Shown here piece after piece: positions 10,350 to 22,597 of a stretch of 64,000 nt of DNA. The position numbers were made by a program, and so were the translations under genes. The stretch comes from Manihot esculenta. Its lineage: Eukaryota; Streptophyta; Magnoliopsida; Malpighiales; Euphorbiaceae. The notes under the pieces were generated by a model, which worked only from the letters and a program-made list of their open reading frames with translations, had not been told where the DNA came from and ran no database searches. The DNA is taken from positions 6,504,058 to 6,568,057 of the forward strand of contig NC_035168.2 in NCBI RefSeq assembly GCF_001659605.2. The letters are read 5' to 3'. Every line of letters begins with the position of its first letter. The first letter of the stretch is position 1.

Positions 10350-13290
10350 TTAGAAGAGATGAGGATATTGCTGGAGCATGGATTCCCGTGTCTCCCAGGT
10401 ACACTCTTCGATGTTGTGGTGATTCTAAAGGACTTTCACCATCGGGATTTCCTTGTTTCTTAGCTTTCTGATCTGGGTGTCTAGGATCCGTACTGGCTGC
10501 TCAACATAGGTGAGATCCTCTTGGATCTCCACATCAGGCTCACTAAGAATCTTGCCCGGATCTGACACGAACTTTCTTAACATAGAAACATGGAAAACCG
10601 GATGGATTCTTTCCATTGAAGCAGGCAAGTCCAGCTTGTACGATACATTCCCAATCTTCTGCAAGATCTCAAAGGGTCCGATGTACCGTAGAGCTAGCTT
10701 ACCTTTCTTCCCAAACCGAATCACCCCTTTCATTGGAGACACCTTGAGCAATACCAAATCCCCCTCCTGAAACTCTACTTGCCTTCTGCGGATGTCTGCA
10801 TAACTCTTCTGCCTGCTTGCAGCAGTTTTGATCCTTTCTCTGATTGTGGGCACCACTCTGCTGGTGATCTCTACTAGATCAGGCCCTGCCAAGGCCTTTT
10901 CTCCAACCTCTTCCCAGCAAACAGGTGATCTGCACTTCCTCCCATACAAAGCTTCATATGGAGCCATCCCGATGCTAGCATGATGGCTGTTATTGTAGGC
11001 AAACTCCACCAAAGGTTGATGCTGCCTCCAAGAACCGCCAAAGTCCAGCACACACATTCTGAGCATATCCTCTATTGTCTGGATGGTCCTTTCTGATTGT
11101 CCGTCTGTCTGTGGATGGAAAGCAGTGCTAAAATCCAACTTGGTACCCATGGCATCCTGCAGACTCCGCCAAAACCTGGAGGTGAACTGGGGTCCTCTAT
11201 CGGACACTATTGAAACAGGAACCCCATGCAGCCTGACGATATCATCAACATACACCTGCGCTAACTTGTCCACAGAATAGCCACTCCTGACAGGGATAAA
11301 GTGAGCAGATTTGGTGAGTCTGTCCACAATCACCCATATGGAGTCCAATCTGTTGGACGTCACCGGTAACCCCACCACGAAATCCATAGCTATATTCTCC
11401 CATTTCCACTCTGGAATAGGTAGCGGGTTAAGCATTCCAGCCGGCTTTTGATGTTCCAGCTTCACCCTCTGACACACTTCGCAGGCTGACACGAACTGTG
11501 CCACTTCTCTCTTCATAGCTGGCCACCAATAAACCTTCTTCAGATCTTGATACATCTTGGTGGCTCCAGGGTGAATGCTGTATCTTGCATTATGAGCCTC
11601 CCTCATAATGTCTCCCTTCAGCCCTATGTCATCTGGTACACACAATCTGCTCCCATAGCGGAGGATCTCCTTGCTGTCGAATCTGAACTCGCTATCCTTG
11701 CCTGACTGAACAGTCCTGGCAATCTTCACTGACTCTGGGTCCTCATGCTGTTTCTGAGCCACCTGCTCCAGAAACACGGGTGCCACTCTCATCTGGGCTA
11801 CCAAAGCGCCTATACCAGACAACTCCAACTGTAGACCTCCATTCATGAGCTCGAAGAACTCCCTCACTACTGGCCTCCTCTCTGCTGAAATATGGGACAA
11901 ACTGCCAAGTGATTTCCGGCTTAAAGCGTCTGCCACAACATTCGCCTTACCCGGATGGTACTGGATCTTGCAATCATAGTCACTAAGCAGTTCTACCCAT
12001 CTCCTCTGCCTCAGATTCAGATCCCTCTAACTCAAGATGTACTGCAGGCTCTTATGATCGGTGAAGATCTCACATTTAACCCCATAAAGGTAGTGCCTCC
12101 ACATCTTGAGTGCAAAGATTACCGCTGCCATCTCTAGGTCATGTGTAGGGTAATTCAACTCGTACTTCTTCAGCTGCCTAGAAGCATAAGCAATCACCCT
12201 TTCATTCTGCATTAGTACACAGCCCAGTCCCACACGGGACGCATCACAATAGACTGAGAAGTCTTCATTACTAGATGGCAGAGCTAACACTGGTGCTGAA
12301 GTCAACCTCTTCTTTAGCTCCTCAAAGCTCTCCTCACACTGGTTGGTCCACGCAAACCTCTGGTTCTTCTTAGTCAGTCTGGTCATGGGAGCTGCAATCT
12401 TAGAGAAGTCCTGAACGAACCTCCTGTATTAACCTGCCAAACCCAAGAAACTCTTGATCTCTGTCACTGTAGTGGGTCTAGGCCAGTTAGCTACAGCTTC
12501 CACTTTCTTGGGGTCTACCTCGATTCCATTTTCTGACACCACATGCCCCAAGAAAGAGATGCTCCTCAGCCAGAACTCATACTTGGAGAACTTGGCATAC
12601 AAGCCATGTTCCCTCAAGGTCTGCAAAACCAACCGCAGATGATGGGCATGCTCCTCTGCATTCTTGGAGTACACTAAGATATCATCTATGAAGACAATAA
12701 CAAAGTGATCCAGGTACTGGCTAAACACTCTGTTCATGAGATCCATGAATGCTGCAGGGGCGTTGACCCGAACGGCATAACAAGGAACTCATAATGCCCA
12801 TATCTTGTCCTGAAGGCTGTCTTCGGCACATCCTCTTCCCTTATCCTTAGCTGATGGTACCTCGATCTCAGATCTATTTTGGAGAAACAACCTACTCCTG
12901 CTAGCTGGTGGAATAGATCGTCGATCCTTGGCAACGGGTACTTATTCTTGGTAGTGACCTTGTTCAACTGCCTGTAGTCGATACAAAGTCTAAGGGATCC
13001 ATCCTTCTTTTTCACAAATAGCACTGGAGCACCCCAAGGTGAGGTACTCGGTCGGATGAAACCCCTATCTACCAGCTCTTGTAACTGCTCTTTCAACTCT
13101 TGTAATTCTGCTGGTGCCATCCTGTAGGGAGGGATAGAGATCGATCTAGTTCCAGGCATCAATTCAATTTCAAACTCTATCTCCCTAGCAGGTGGTAAAC
13201 CTGGCAGCTCGTCTGGGAATACATCTAAAAACTCACTGACCATGGGCACTGAGGCGGGCTCTCTGACATGACTATCCAGCTCTCTCACAT
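10350..13290 (-). pseudogene. Element A pol: RT, RNase H, integrase, chromodomain-like tail (broken)
   Basis: Translations on the minus strand show the RT region (13288-12734, with [11 protein letters not shown] and [13 protein letters not shown]), RT motif FIDDILVYS (within 12746-12429), RNase H (12386-12027, with [14 protein letters not shown] and [10 protein letters not shown]), and integrase (11936-10425). The integrase has an [11 protein letters not shown]...CEVCQ zinc region, the AMDFVVGLP and [10 protein letters not shown] aspartates, and the [11 protein letters not shown] glutamate. The chromodomain-like tail runs to the natural stop at 10350-10352. Damage: a frameshift near 12740 at the conserved FGLTNAP, a TAA within LAGYYRR (about 12431), a TAG at 12027-12029 replacing Gln, and a TGG-to-TAG at 10425-10427 inside the tail. 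Another frameshift near 13285 separates it from protease. Non-functional relic. Confidence 0.9.
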
Positions 13291-14786
13291 GAGCTAGAAA
13301 ACCCTGACAACCCCTCCTGAGCAGCCTGTAGGGCTGATATCAAACCTCTAGGTGTACTCCCCCTATCTCCTCTAAAGACAACCTTTGACCCATCCTGACA
13401 TCTGAACCTGACTACCTTGTCTCTGCAATCCAAGGTAGCACCATGGGTAGATAACCAATCCATCCCTAGAATGACGTCAAAATCTGTCAAATCTAGAACC
13501 ACAAGGTCGGCGGAAAGGCACCTTCCCTCAACAAAAACTGGAGTACACTGGCAGACTGACTCTGCCACTGACGGGTCACACTTGGGTCCACTGACCCATA
13601 GGGGACACTCTAACCCAGAGACCATCAATCCCAATCTCTCGACGGCTCTCGGAGCTATGAAAGAATGCGATGCACCAGGGTCCATTAAGGCATAAACATC
13701 TGAACACCCAATGATGAGATTACCTGACACCACGGTGTTGGATGTATTTGCCTCCTGCTGAGTCATGGTGAAGATCCATGCTGGAGCTGACGGGCCCTCA
13801 CCCCTGAAACCCGCTGAAGAAGAGGCTGCCCCTCTCCCTCTGCCTCTACCACTAGCCTGAGTCGCGGCTGGAGCTGCTGGCTGAGCCACACTACCAGAAG
13901 CTGTCTGCTGAGACTGCTCAAATTCAATCATTTTCAGCTCCCTAGAACTGTCAGGGAAAGCCCATCCTGCAAACTCATTTGCAAACTCCTCCCATGATAG
14001 GCTGTCCAATCTCGGGTTCACATAATTCTTAAACCACTCTCGGGCCTTCTTGCATTTTAATGTGAACCCAGCCATCTGAATGGCTCTACTGTCATCAGCT
14101 CCCATCTCATCTGTAATTGTTTTGACCCTCTCAAGGTACACAAACGGGTCATCACTGGTTTCAAACTGGGGAGCACCCAGCTTCATGTAATCGGTCATCT
14201 TGACCTTGCTCCCTCCAGATGAGCTAGGTTTAGGCATTTGGGTTTCTGGGACAGTAGGTGCTGCTGGTGTTGGAGGAGGTGCAGCATCCCCCGGGGTAGG
14301 GTTTGCTGTACCTGGATAGAAAGATGGGGGTGGGTACATGGGGTACTGTGGGTACGGTGGGTAGAAAGGTGGGTATGGCATCTGAGAGTGATAAGGGTTA
14401 AAACTGGGGTAATTCGATGTACCTCCCATCGAATACCCGGGATTATGTGAAAAGGGTGGGTAATAGGGTGGCTGAACAAATCCCGAGACCTGAGTGCCTC
14501 CTTGGGACTCTCCCATTCCCTCTTCCGACATACTTACTCCGAGACTGCCATCCCTCCTCTGATCCACATCCATCTGATCCCCCACATCCTCTGACATATC
14601 CCCTTGCACTGTCCCCCTCACTGATCTGCTCCTACCCAGATCCAAAGACCTTCTAGGGTCTCTTGCTGCTCTTTCTCTGCTGGACCTACTAGACATTGCC
14701 CTTGGCAATGCAGGAGGACGGGCATCAGTGCCCTCGTCCTGGGGTGGTACTCCAGTCAATCGCGCAGATCGACGAGTTCCTCTCAT
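13272..14786 (-). pseudogene. Element A gag-protease with an in-frame deletion
   Basis: The start is the Met of MRGTRRSARL, shared by the A, B and C copies. It is followed by a Pro/Tyr/Ser-rich N-terminal region and the capsid-like segment (AGFTLKCKKAREWF, WAFPDSSRELK). Translation then jumps from FEQ directly to SQQTASGS (about 13912-13920). In element C these two points are 546 bp apart, and that piece encodes the C-terminal capsid and both zinc-knuckle halves. The missing piece is exactly 182 codons, so the frame is kept. Protease follows, with ALMDPGASHSF (DPGAS active site) and FDVILGMDWL. The frame is lost near 13300, before RT. Such a Gag would lack RNA-binding knuckles. Confidence 0.88.
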
Positions 14787-15041
14787 CCTGTTTTCTGAAA
14801 AATAACACACATCATATAAACATTAGCATCAAATGGTTCATGTGCAAACACATGAACCCGCATCACATACATCACATACATAGCATATCATTAATGCACA
14901 TGCATATAATCATGGCATTTCACATCATCATTCAAGACAGGACTCCATATCCTATCCTAGTGGACATGATCTTCCTATTGTGCTTGACCTTCTATAACCT
15001 CTATGAACCCGACACTCTAGGTCCGACCATATGAACCTAGG

Positions 15042-15053
15042 GCTCTGATACCA
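15042..15053 (-). promoter_or_regulatory. Element A primer-binding site (initiator tRNA-Met)
   Basis: The minus strand reads TGGTATCAGAGC three bases inside the 5' LTR end. This is the standard complement of the plant initiator tRNA-Met 3' end and is exact here. Confidence 0.9.
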
Positions 15054-16265
15054 ATCTGTAACGACCTGAAAATCGGACCGCTACCGGCGCTAGGATCCAG
15101 ATCGGCATAAGGCCGCCGGGACCCGTAGCAAGCCTGACATACCTCCTGCAAACCTGTTTAATCCCATACATGATCAACAACATACATAAAAATTTGAACT
15201 TTTCTTTTTCATTCATTCATTCTCTCATACACCCAACTCAACCTGTGCATGCACTAAACATAAACATAACCATAAACATTGACCCCTCTTTGGGGATCTC
15301 ATCAATGCCCCAATGGGTGACATAACATGTGTTGAGTTGGTTTACATAAACATCATAAAGCATCTAAGATCATGTATTAAAAAGGGATAACAACATTCTA
15401 TGGTCAAGCACACCTCTAACATCCATGAACATCATTACATTACATTTCTATACTGTGCTTATACAAAACATCTCAACATTATTCAGGTCCACACTATCTA
15501 TTACATAACCAAGACTTCATTACTCATGCTGACCTCCTGGTCTACTTTGTACCTGCAAACCTGGGGGTTAAGGGAGAGGGGTGAGCTATAAAGCCCAGTG
15601 AGCAGAATAATAAAACATTTAAAACATATGATAACATGGAATGCATCACATCACAATCATATCACATCAAGGATGAATTTGTCACCAATAGTCCTCTACA
15701 TGGTCCAACTGTGCCAGGGGCATAGAATGGGCCTCACTGGTCTTTCTCTTACATAACATAACATAACATAACATAACATTCCGACTGTGCTAGGGGCGTA
15801 GAATGGGCCTCACTGGTCTTTCTCTTACATGGTGCCAGGGGTGTAGAATGGGCCTCACTGGTCTTCCGTACCGTATCATCATCATATCGTAACATACGAG
15901 GACTAAAGGATCATTCAACATTCATCTGCATCATCAACATATTATGCAATGCAACATATTCGTGAGTTCTAATGCAAACACCCTATTATATCTCATGGCA
16001 TTCATGATGCGTGAATCATGCTAAAAGTGATTTATTTACTTTAAAGCATAAAGAGTTATTCCACTCACCTCTGGCTAGCTCTGACAGACACAGAAGCAGC
16101 TGAACTCACTGCTGGGGTCCTCGGTTCCTTGGGTCCGAACCTACACAGGTGGACTCAAATGAGGGACCAAACATACATGAACATGACTCTAAAATACTCC
16201 CCAAAAACCCCCTAAAAACACCTCAAAACATCCATGGAAAACATGCAAAGGAAGGCTGAACAGGG

Positions 16266-16521
16266 CACTTTTGGCGGCCAAAAGTCCCTCCAGAGCTGAA
16301 AGTCAGGCAGGTTGGGCGGCACCTTCGGCGGCCGAAAGTCCAGACAGAGACGAAACTCATGCATGTTCGGCGGCCGAAACTGCCCTCCAGAGACGAAAGT
16401 CCTCTTTCGGGAGCAGGGTTCGGCAGCCGAAAGGCTTGCCTCCCAGGCAGGTTCGGCGGCCGAAAGGCTTGCCTCCCAGGCGGGTTCGGCGGCCGAAAGT
16501 CCTTCGGCTGCCGAACCTGGT
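16266..16521. repeat. TTCGGCGGCCGAA motif cluster in A's 5' LTR
   Basis: The same motif family as in the partner LTR, but with a different copy arrangement: the run AGGCTTGCCTCCCAGGC plus motif is duplicated near 16431-16490, and a unit present at 9229-9255 is missing. Confidence 0.8.
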
Positions 16522-17042
16522 TTCTGCCAAAAGGGCAGAAACTCGGCTCTTCATGCACAATAGCCTCCCATTCCATTCAAACATGCATAAACCTGATCTA
16601 CAACATGCATACTCAAGCATACAAGCTCCTAGGGGCTTCAACTATCTTAAACCCCAACTACAACACATCAAGCAACCACAAACATCATACATTGCTCAAA
16701 GACTTAACATAACCCATAAAACCAACCAAAACCTAAACATGCATTTCTACCCCATAGATCAACTTAAAACTTGTTTAAAACATGCAATGAGCTCAAGATC
16801 GGCTCTTACCTCTTGAAGATCAAGAGAAAGATGACCTAAACTTGGAAACCAAAGGAAAAGAGCTCCTGTGTCTTCCAAGCTTCAAAACTTGCTCAAATGC
16901 TCAAAATCTTCAAAATAAAGTGAAAACTCATGAAAATCTCGAAAGATCTGAAGGAAGAACTCAAAAATTGGTGAGGGACGGCGGAGAGCTCACCTTGGCC
17001 GAAAATGGGGAGAAAAGCTCGCCCATTTCGGCTAAGGGACCC

Positions 17043-17050
17043 CTTTATAG
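17043..17050 (-). promoter_or_regulatory. TATA-like box of A's 5' LTR
   Basis: The minus strand reads CTATAAAG about 355 bp from the upstream LTR end, in the same place as CTATAAAAGG in elements B and C. This is the probable core promoter of the element. Confidence 0.55.
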
Positions 17051-17404
17051 ATGGCTGGCCAGGCCACATTCGGGAGCCGAATGTGCCTCCGCATGCATGC
17101 CATGTTCGGCGGCCGAACATAGGGTTCGGCGGCCGAACCTGGTTTCCCTCACTTATGCCTTCGGGGGCCTAAGGCACACCCGAACACATGCATGTTCGGC
17201 GGGCAAACTTAAGGTTCGGCGGCCGAACCTGCATCTTCCTCCAAGGCTGTTTTCATTTAAAATTCAACTTCCTTTTCACTTAAAATCATAAAATACATTA
17301 AAACATTTTATAAAAACATGGTTTTTCCCTTCTAGAGGGTTCCGACATTCGAGATCCCACCGGACGGTAGGGATTTCGATACCGGAGTCTAGCCGGGTAT
17401 TACA

Positions 17405-18538
17405 GCAGCAGGAGACCGTCCCAAAGAAATTTATGATGCCGCCTATGGCTGCATATGATGGAGCTGGGAACCCCCGTGAGCACGTCCTGAACTACAAGAC
17501 TTTCATGGAGCTACAGACTTTGTCAGATGCCTTGATGTGCAAGGTATTCCCAACGACGCTCTCGGGGCCAGCACGGGCGTGATTTAACAGCCTTGAGACC
17601 GAAAGCATTACAAGCTTTGGAGATCTGGCCACTCGCTTCATCAGCCGGTTCATAGCCGGGGTGCCAGCAGAGAGAAAGACCAGTTACTTGGAGACGGTCA
17701 AGCAGAGGAAGGATGAATCGCTGAGGGAGTATGTGCATGTTTCAACATAGAGGCCCTACAGATCCCCGAGCTGGATGAGAGCCGGGCGGTAGAGGCCATG
17801 CAGAAAGGGACGACCTCGCCCGAATTCTTTGGCTCGTTGAGCAGGAAACCCCCGACCTCACTGGCAGAGCTCATGAAGAGGGCGGAGAAATACATAAGGC
17901 AGGATGATGCCTTAATGACAAGCAGGTTTGCCAAAGGGGCAGAAGACCGAGGAAAATCCCCCGAAGAAAAGAGGTCGGATAGGCAGGAGAAGAAACAAGG
18001 CAGAAGGCCTAAGCCTTACAAACAACCCTGGGAACGAAGAGACCAAAGACCCCACCCTTCGAAGAGTCTGACCCCGCTCAACGCCTCCAGAGCCGAGGTG
18101 CTCATGGCAGTACAGGACAAAGAATTCCTTCAATGGCCTATACCTATGAAAGCCGAAGCAAGCCAGCGAGATCCTGACAAATATTGTCAGTATCATCGTA
18201 CACACGGCCATGACACCAACAACTGCTACCAGCTGATTGCCGAAATCGAGAGGCTGATAAAAAGGGGACACCTCAGAAACTTCGTGAAGAAGCCGGAGGG
18301 ACAGAGGCCCCAGCCTAACCCAGCAGTCCAAGCACCAAGAAGAGTGGGAACCGGACCAGTGAATGACGAGTCCAGTGGGACCATCAACATGATTGTCGGG
18401 GGCACAAGAGGTCGGATGAGCCGAAGGGGTAAGAAGAGAAGTCGAGAGGGGGAGAGCAGCAATGCCGAGGTCATGCAAGTTGTCCAGCACTCTTCAGTGG
18501 CCGTCACATTCTCTCCGGAGGATGATCAGGGTGTTTAG
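17405..18538 (+). pseudogene. T1 gag, truncated and broken
   Basis: Begins in mid-gag with the residues QQETVPKKF that are also found in T2, and carries the retrotransposon gag core (YKTFMELQTLSDALMCKVFP, FISRFIAGVPAERK, RKDESLREYV). Damage: TGG-to-TGA at 17580-17582 (conserved ARAWFNSL), a small deletion with frameshift near 17733, and a loss of about 45 bp near 18060 relative to T2. The reading resumes at 17798 through a CQYHRTHGHDTNNC knuckle-like motif. It ends at a TAG (18536-18538) that replaces a Gln codon present in T2, so in the intact family gag and protease form one frame. Confidence 0.85.
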
Positions 18539-21500
18539 ATGCCCCATGATGACGCCCTTGTCATTGAAGCCGTCATTCACAACTACCGAGTTAAGAAGAT
18601 CTTAGTGGATGACGGGAGCAAGGTGAACCTGTTGCCCTACCGGGTTTTCCAGCAGATGGGAATCCCCGAGGAACAGTTAGTCCGGGATCAGGCACAAGTC
18701 AAGGGGATCGGAGGAGTACCAGTGCCCGTGGAGGGGAAGGTAAAGCTGGCTCTCACTTTAGGCGAAGCGCCAAGAACTCGCACTCATTATGCGGTGTTCT
18801 TAGTGGTAAAACTCCCATTGAGCTACAACGCAATATTGGGAAGACCTGCACTGTTTGATTTTGAAGCCGTAACCAGTATCAGATATCTGGCGATGAAATT
18901 TCCAACAGAGGCAGGAGTGGGAGTAGTACGGGGAAGCCAGGAAGAAGTGAGAGCGGTGTACTTGGCCACAGTGGCAGAACTGAGCTCGGCAGAGGAGAAG
19001 TTAGACTCAGAAGTGTTAGAGGTCAGGGACGAAAAGAAAGAGGCCAGGACGGAGCCGGTGGAGAAACTGGAGACTTTTCCCTTATCAGAAGCAGAGACAG
19101 ATAAAGTCTTCAGTCTCAATGCTGGCCTCACCGAAGAATAGAAAATCGAGGTCATGGCCCTGATCCGAGGTCACGCGTCAAGCTTCGCCTGGAAACCTGC
19201 TGACATGCCCGGGATTGACCCTAGAGTGATGACACACAAGCTGAATGTCCTCCCAGAAGCCAAACCGGTGAAGCAGAAGAAGAGGGTAGTAGGAAGGGAG
19301 AAGCAACAGGCCACCAGGGAGGAGGTCCGAAAGTTAGAAGAGGCTGGATTCATCAGGGAGGTTATGTACCCGCAGTGGCTAGCAAATCCTGTATTAGTCA
19401 AAAAAGCCAATGGCAAATATAGGATGTGTATAGAATTCACTGATCTTAATCAAGCATGCCCTAAAGATTGTTACCCCCTCCCCGACATTAATAAAATGGT
19501 CGACTCTACGGCTGGATTTGATTATATGTCTTCTTTGGATGCTATGCCTGGTTATCATCAAATCCCAATGGACAGGTCGGACGAAGAAAAGACCTCGTTC
19601 ATAACAGAAGATGGGACTTATTGTTATAAGGCCATGCCCTTCGGGCTGAAGAATGCCGGGGCAACATACCAGAGACTGATGAACAAAATCTTCAAAGATC
19701 AGATCGGCAGAAATGTAGAAGTATACGTAGATGATATGGTGGTGAAAAGCCCTACTTTCCAACAACACTTGGTAGACCTAAGGGAAGTATTTGAAGTGCT
19801 AGAACAGTATAGGATGAAGTTAAACCCAGGAAAATGCGCTTTCTGCATCAGGGGGGAAAGTTCCTAGGGTATATGGTGAGTGGAAAAGGCATCGAGCCCA
19901 ACCCAGAGAAAGTAGAAGCTATCCTGAACATGCCAAAACCTACCTGCGTGAGGAACGTCCAGAGACTTACTGGTAGAGTGGTGGCGCTCAATCGGTTCAT
20001 GTCAAGGTCGGCGGAGAGATGCTTGCCATTCTTTAAGAAGTTGAGGAAAGTACCGAACTTTGAATGGACTGAGGACTGCCGAGAAGCTTTCAAAGAGCTC
20101 AAGAGTTATCTTAGTTCGCCTTATGTGCTCAGTAGCCTGGTGGAAGGAGAAGAGCTCCTGATTTATTTGTCAGCCTCAGAACAAGCTATCAGTGCAGTGC
20201 TGGTTAGGGTGGAAGAAGGGGAGCAGAAGCCTGTCTTCTATGTCAGCAAGGTGCTTAAAGATGCCGAAATCAAATATTTGAACATCGAGAAGATTGCATA
20301 CGCTTTGTTGCTAGCAGTTTGGAAGTTCAGGGTTTATCTGAAAAGCCACCAGGGAGTAGTAATGACAGATCAACCTCTGAAGAAGATTCTGCACAGGCCG
20401 AAAACCTCAGGCCGGATGCTGGCTTGGTCCATTGAGATTAGCCCTTATTGTCTAGAGTACCGACCTTGGACCGCTATAAAGTCTCAGGCCCTGGCTGATT
20501 TCATAGCAGAGTGCACATTCAATGAAGAACAAAAGGGGTCGGGCAAGCTAGCTTTTGAAGTGTCGGGAGAGGAGACAGAGGGGCAGTCCTCTCAGGAATT
20601 CGACTGGAAACTATACATAGATGGGGCGTCAGGCGCCGGGGGCAGTAGCGCTGGAATACAGCTAAAGGGACCAGGAGAATTTAAGGTTTGCTATGCCCTA
20701 CGCCTAGAATTCAAGGCCTCCAATAATGTGGCAGAATATGAAGCCCTAATAAATGGGATGCTGGTGGCAATGGAAGTAGGGGCGACCGACCTCGAAGTGA
20801 ATAGTGACTCCCAGCTGGTGATTAATCAAATAACCGGGGCATATCAGGCCAGAGACCCAATCATGCAGAATTACCTGGCAAAGGTAAAAGCCATTAAAGC
20901 CGAGCTCAAGGGTCGGGGAGTCACAGTTAAATACCAAAGAATACCCCGAGAGGAGAATGAAGAAGCAGATTTGCTCAGTCGGTTGACTAAAGAAGAACTA
21001 GAACAACTTCCTGATGAGGTATACATACAATATGTTAGCACGCCTGCTTTTAATAAAACAATCAATGTATTTCAGGTAGAGCAAAACCAGAACTGGACGA
21101 TCCCGTACTTGGAATACCTGGAAAAAGGAAAGCTCCCTAAAGACAAGGGCGAAGCAAAAAAGATAGCGGCCCGAGCTGCCAACTATCAAGCAATAAGGGG
21201 AACTTTGTACAGAAGGGGGAAATCCAGCCCGTGGCTCCGCTGTGTAAGCCCGGAGGAGGCAATAAAGGTGATGGAAGAAATATATAGAGGAACGTGCGGA
21301 GCTCACGAAGGGGCAGGAATACTGGCTAATAAGATATTCAGGCAAGGGTACTACTGGCCCACCGTTAAGAAGGAAGCAGAAGAGTTTGTTCGAAGATGTG
21401 ACGTCTGCCAGAGATTTGCCAACGCCATCAATGTCCCAACCACTCCTCAATCCAGCATCTCCAGCCCGTGGCCGTTCTCGGAATGGGGAATAGACATCCT

Positions 21501-22329
21501 GGGACCCTTTCCTAAGACCAAGGGACAGAAAAAGTTTGTAGTAGTGGCTGTGGAGTACTTCTCGAAATGGCCGGAGGCGAAAGCAATCCCCACAATAACC
21601 GCCCGCAAGATGATAGATTTTGTATGGGGGAATATCATCTGCAGGTTTGGAGTACCGAGGGTACTCATCTCAGATAACAGCAGACAATTCGACTGCAGTA
21701 CCTTCAGAGCGTTCACGACAAACATGGGCATATGGCACAAATTTTCCTCAGTAGCCCACCCTCAGACCAACGGCCAGACGGAGGTCACCAACAGAGCTAT
21801 CCTCCAGGGGTTAAAGAAGAGGCTGGATGGGGCAAATGCAAACAGGGCAGAAGAACTCAATAGCATCTTGTGGACACTCCGAACTACCCCCAGGACGTCC
21901 ACTAAAGAAACGCCTTTTGCACTTGCATTTGGCACTGAAGCCGTAGTCCCAATTGAGTTACAAGTCCCTACACACCGGGTCCAGTTTCATGATGAGAATG
22001 CAAACAGTGATAAACTGAGAAGTAACCTTGATGCCCTGGAGGAAATCAGGGAAGAAACCCAAATCCGAACTGCCGCTTACCAATAAAGAGCGGCCCATTA
22101 TTACAATTAAAAGGTCAGGGAAAGAAGCCTGAAGGTAGGAGACCTGGCCCTGAGAAACCTAGAAGCTACAGGAAAAAGAGTGGCGATAGGCAAGTTGGCA
22201 CCGACCTGGGAGGGCCCGTTCAGAATAGCAAAAGTGGTCAAGTCAGGGGTATATCGAATTGAGGATATGCAGGGAAACCTTGAGCCTCACGCCTGGAATA
22301 TCCAGCACCTAAAGAGGTACTTCCCTTAA
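18539..22329 (+). pseudogene. T1 pol: protease, RT, RNase H, archaeal-type RNase H, integrase
   Basis: Protease 18539-19141 has LVDDGSKVNLL and YNAILGRPAL. A TAG at 19139 is followed by RT, with CIEFTDLNQACPKDCYPLP and the catalytic YVDDM near 19723. A frameshift at about 19855 separates RT from the rest. The first RNase H lies around 20090-20480. The second RNase H has YIDGASGAGGS (20614), NVAEYEAL and NSDSQL, and spans about 20600-20970. The integrase zinc region (about 21295-21420, ending CDVCQR) has Asn where the family usually has the second His (ILANK). The DDE residues lie in WGIDILGP, ISDNSRQF and QTNGQTEVT. Stops at 22084 and about 22108 precede the last segment, which ends at 22327-22329. 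Inactive. Confidence 0.88.
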
Positions 22330-22597
22330 AATATTTGTAATGAAAATTCTTGTATTCTGAAAACATGAATAAATGGAGTAACATTACTGTTTGACAAAAC
22401 AATGTTATCTTTGTTACTATGAGTATTAACTCTCTCTGAAAAAGAAAAAAGAACAGATCCCAGAAGATCTCAGTAAGGTAGGTGTCCGGGCTTCCAAAGT
22501 GCCCCACCACCATAAAATCAGCTGAGATAACGAAGCGACAGTAAGGCCAATGAGCCCAAATCTTACAGGAGACCTCAAGGAAATACAAGACCAGGAT

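Larger units (their letters stand above)
7773..17404 (-). mobile_element. Element A: Tekay/Del-type Ty3/gypsy chromovirus with an extra leader fragment
   Basis: Read on the minus strand, the order is 5' LTR (17404-15057), primer site (15053-15042), gag-protease (14786 down), RT/RNase H/integrase/chromodomain-like tail (to 10350), polypurine tract (10266-10253), 3' LTR (10252-7936), then a second primer site and leader fragment (7935-7773). LTRs start TGTAATACCC and end TTACA. The gene order with protease before RT, tRNA-Met priming and a C-terminal chromodomain-like segment place it in the chromoviruses, Tekay (Del)-like by the overall protein pattern. Several stops, two frameshifts and a gag deletion make it non-autonomous. 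No target duplication is visible: the left side is another copy's leader and the right side abuts T1 gag. Confidence 0.85.
15057..17404 (-). repeat. Element A 5' LTR (2,348 bp)
   Basis: Same ends and same internal order as 7936-10252, with few substitutions. It differs by length changes in the mid-LTR repeat (an extra ATAAC unit near 15750-15778) and in the motif cluster at 16266-16521. Its + strand right end (TTACA, 17400-17404) joins T1 gag directly at GCAGCAGG. Confidence 0.9.

Noticed and set aside
13417..14656. Plus-strand frames overlapping element A gag and pol (and equivalents over B, C, T1, T2)
   Set aside because: They are shadows of recognised minus-strand protein domains with no domain or codon evidence of their own.
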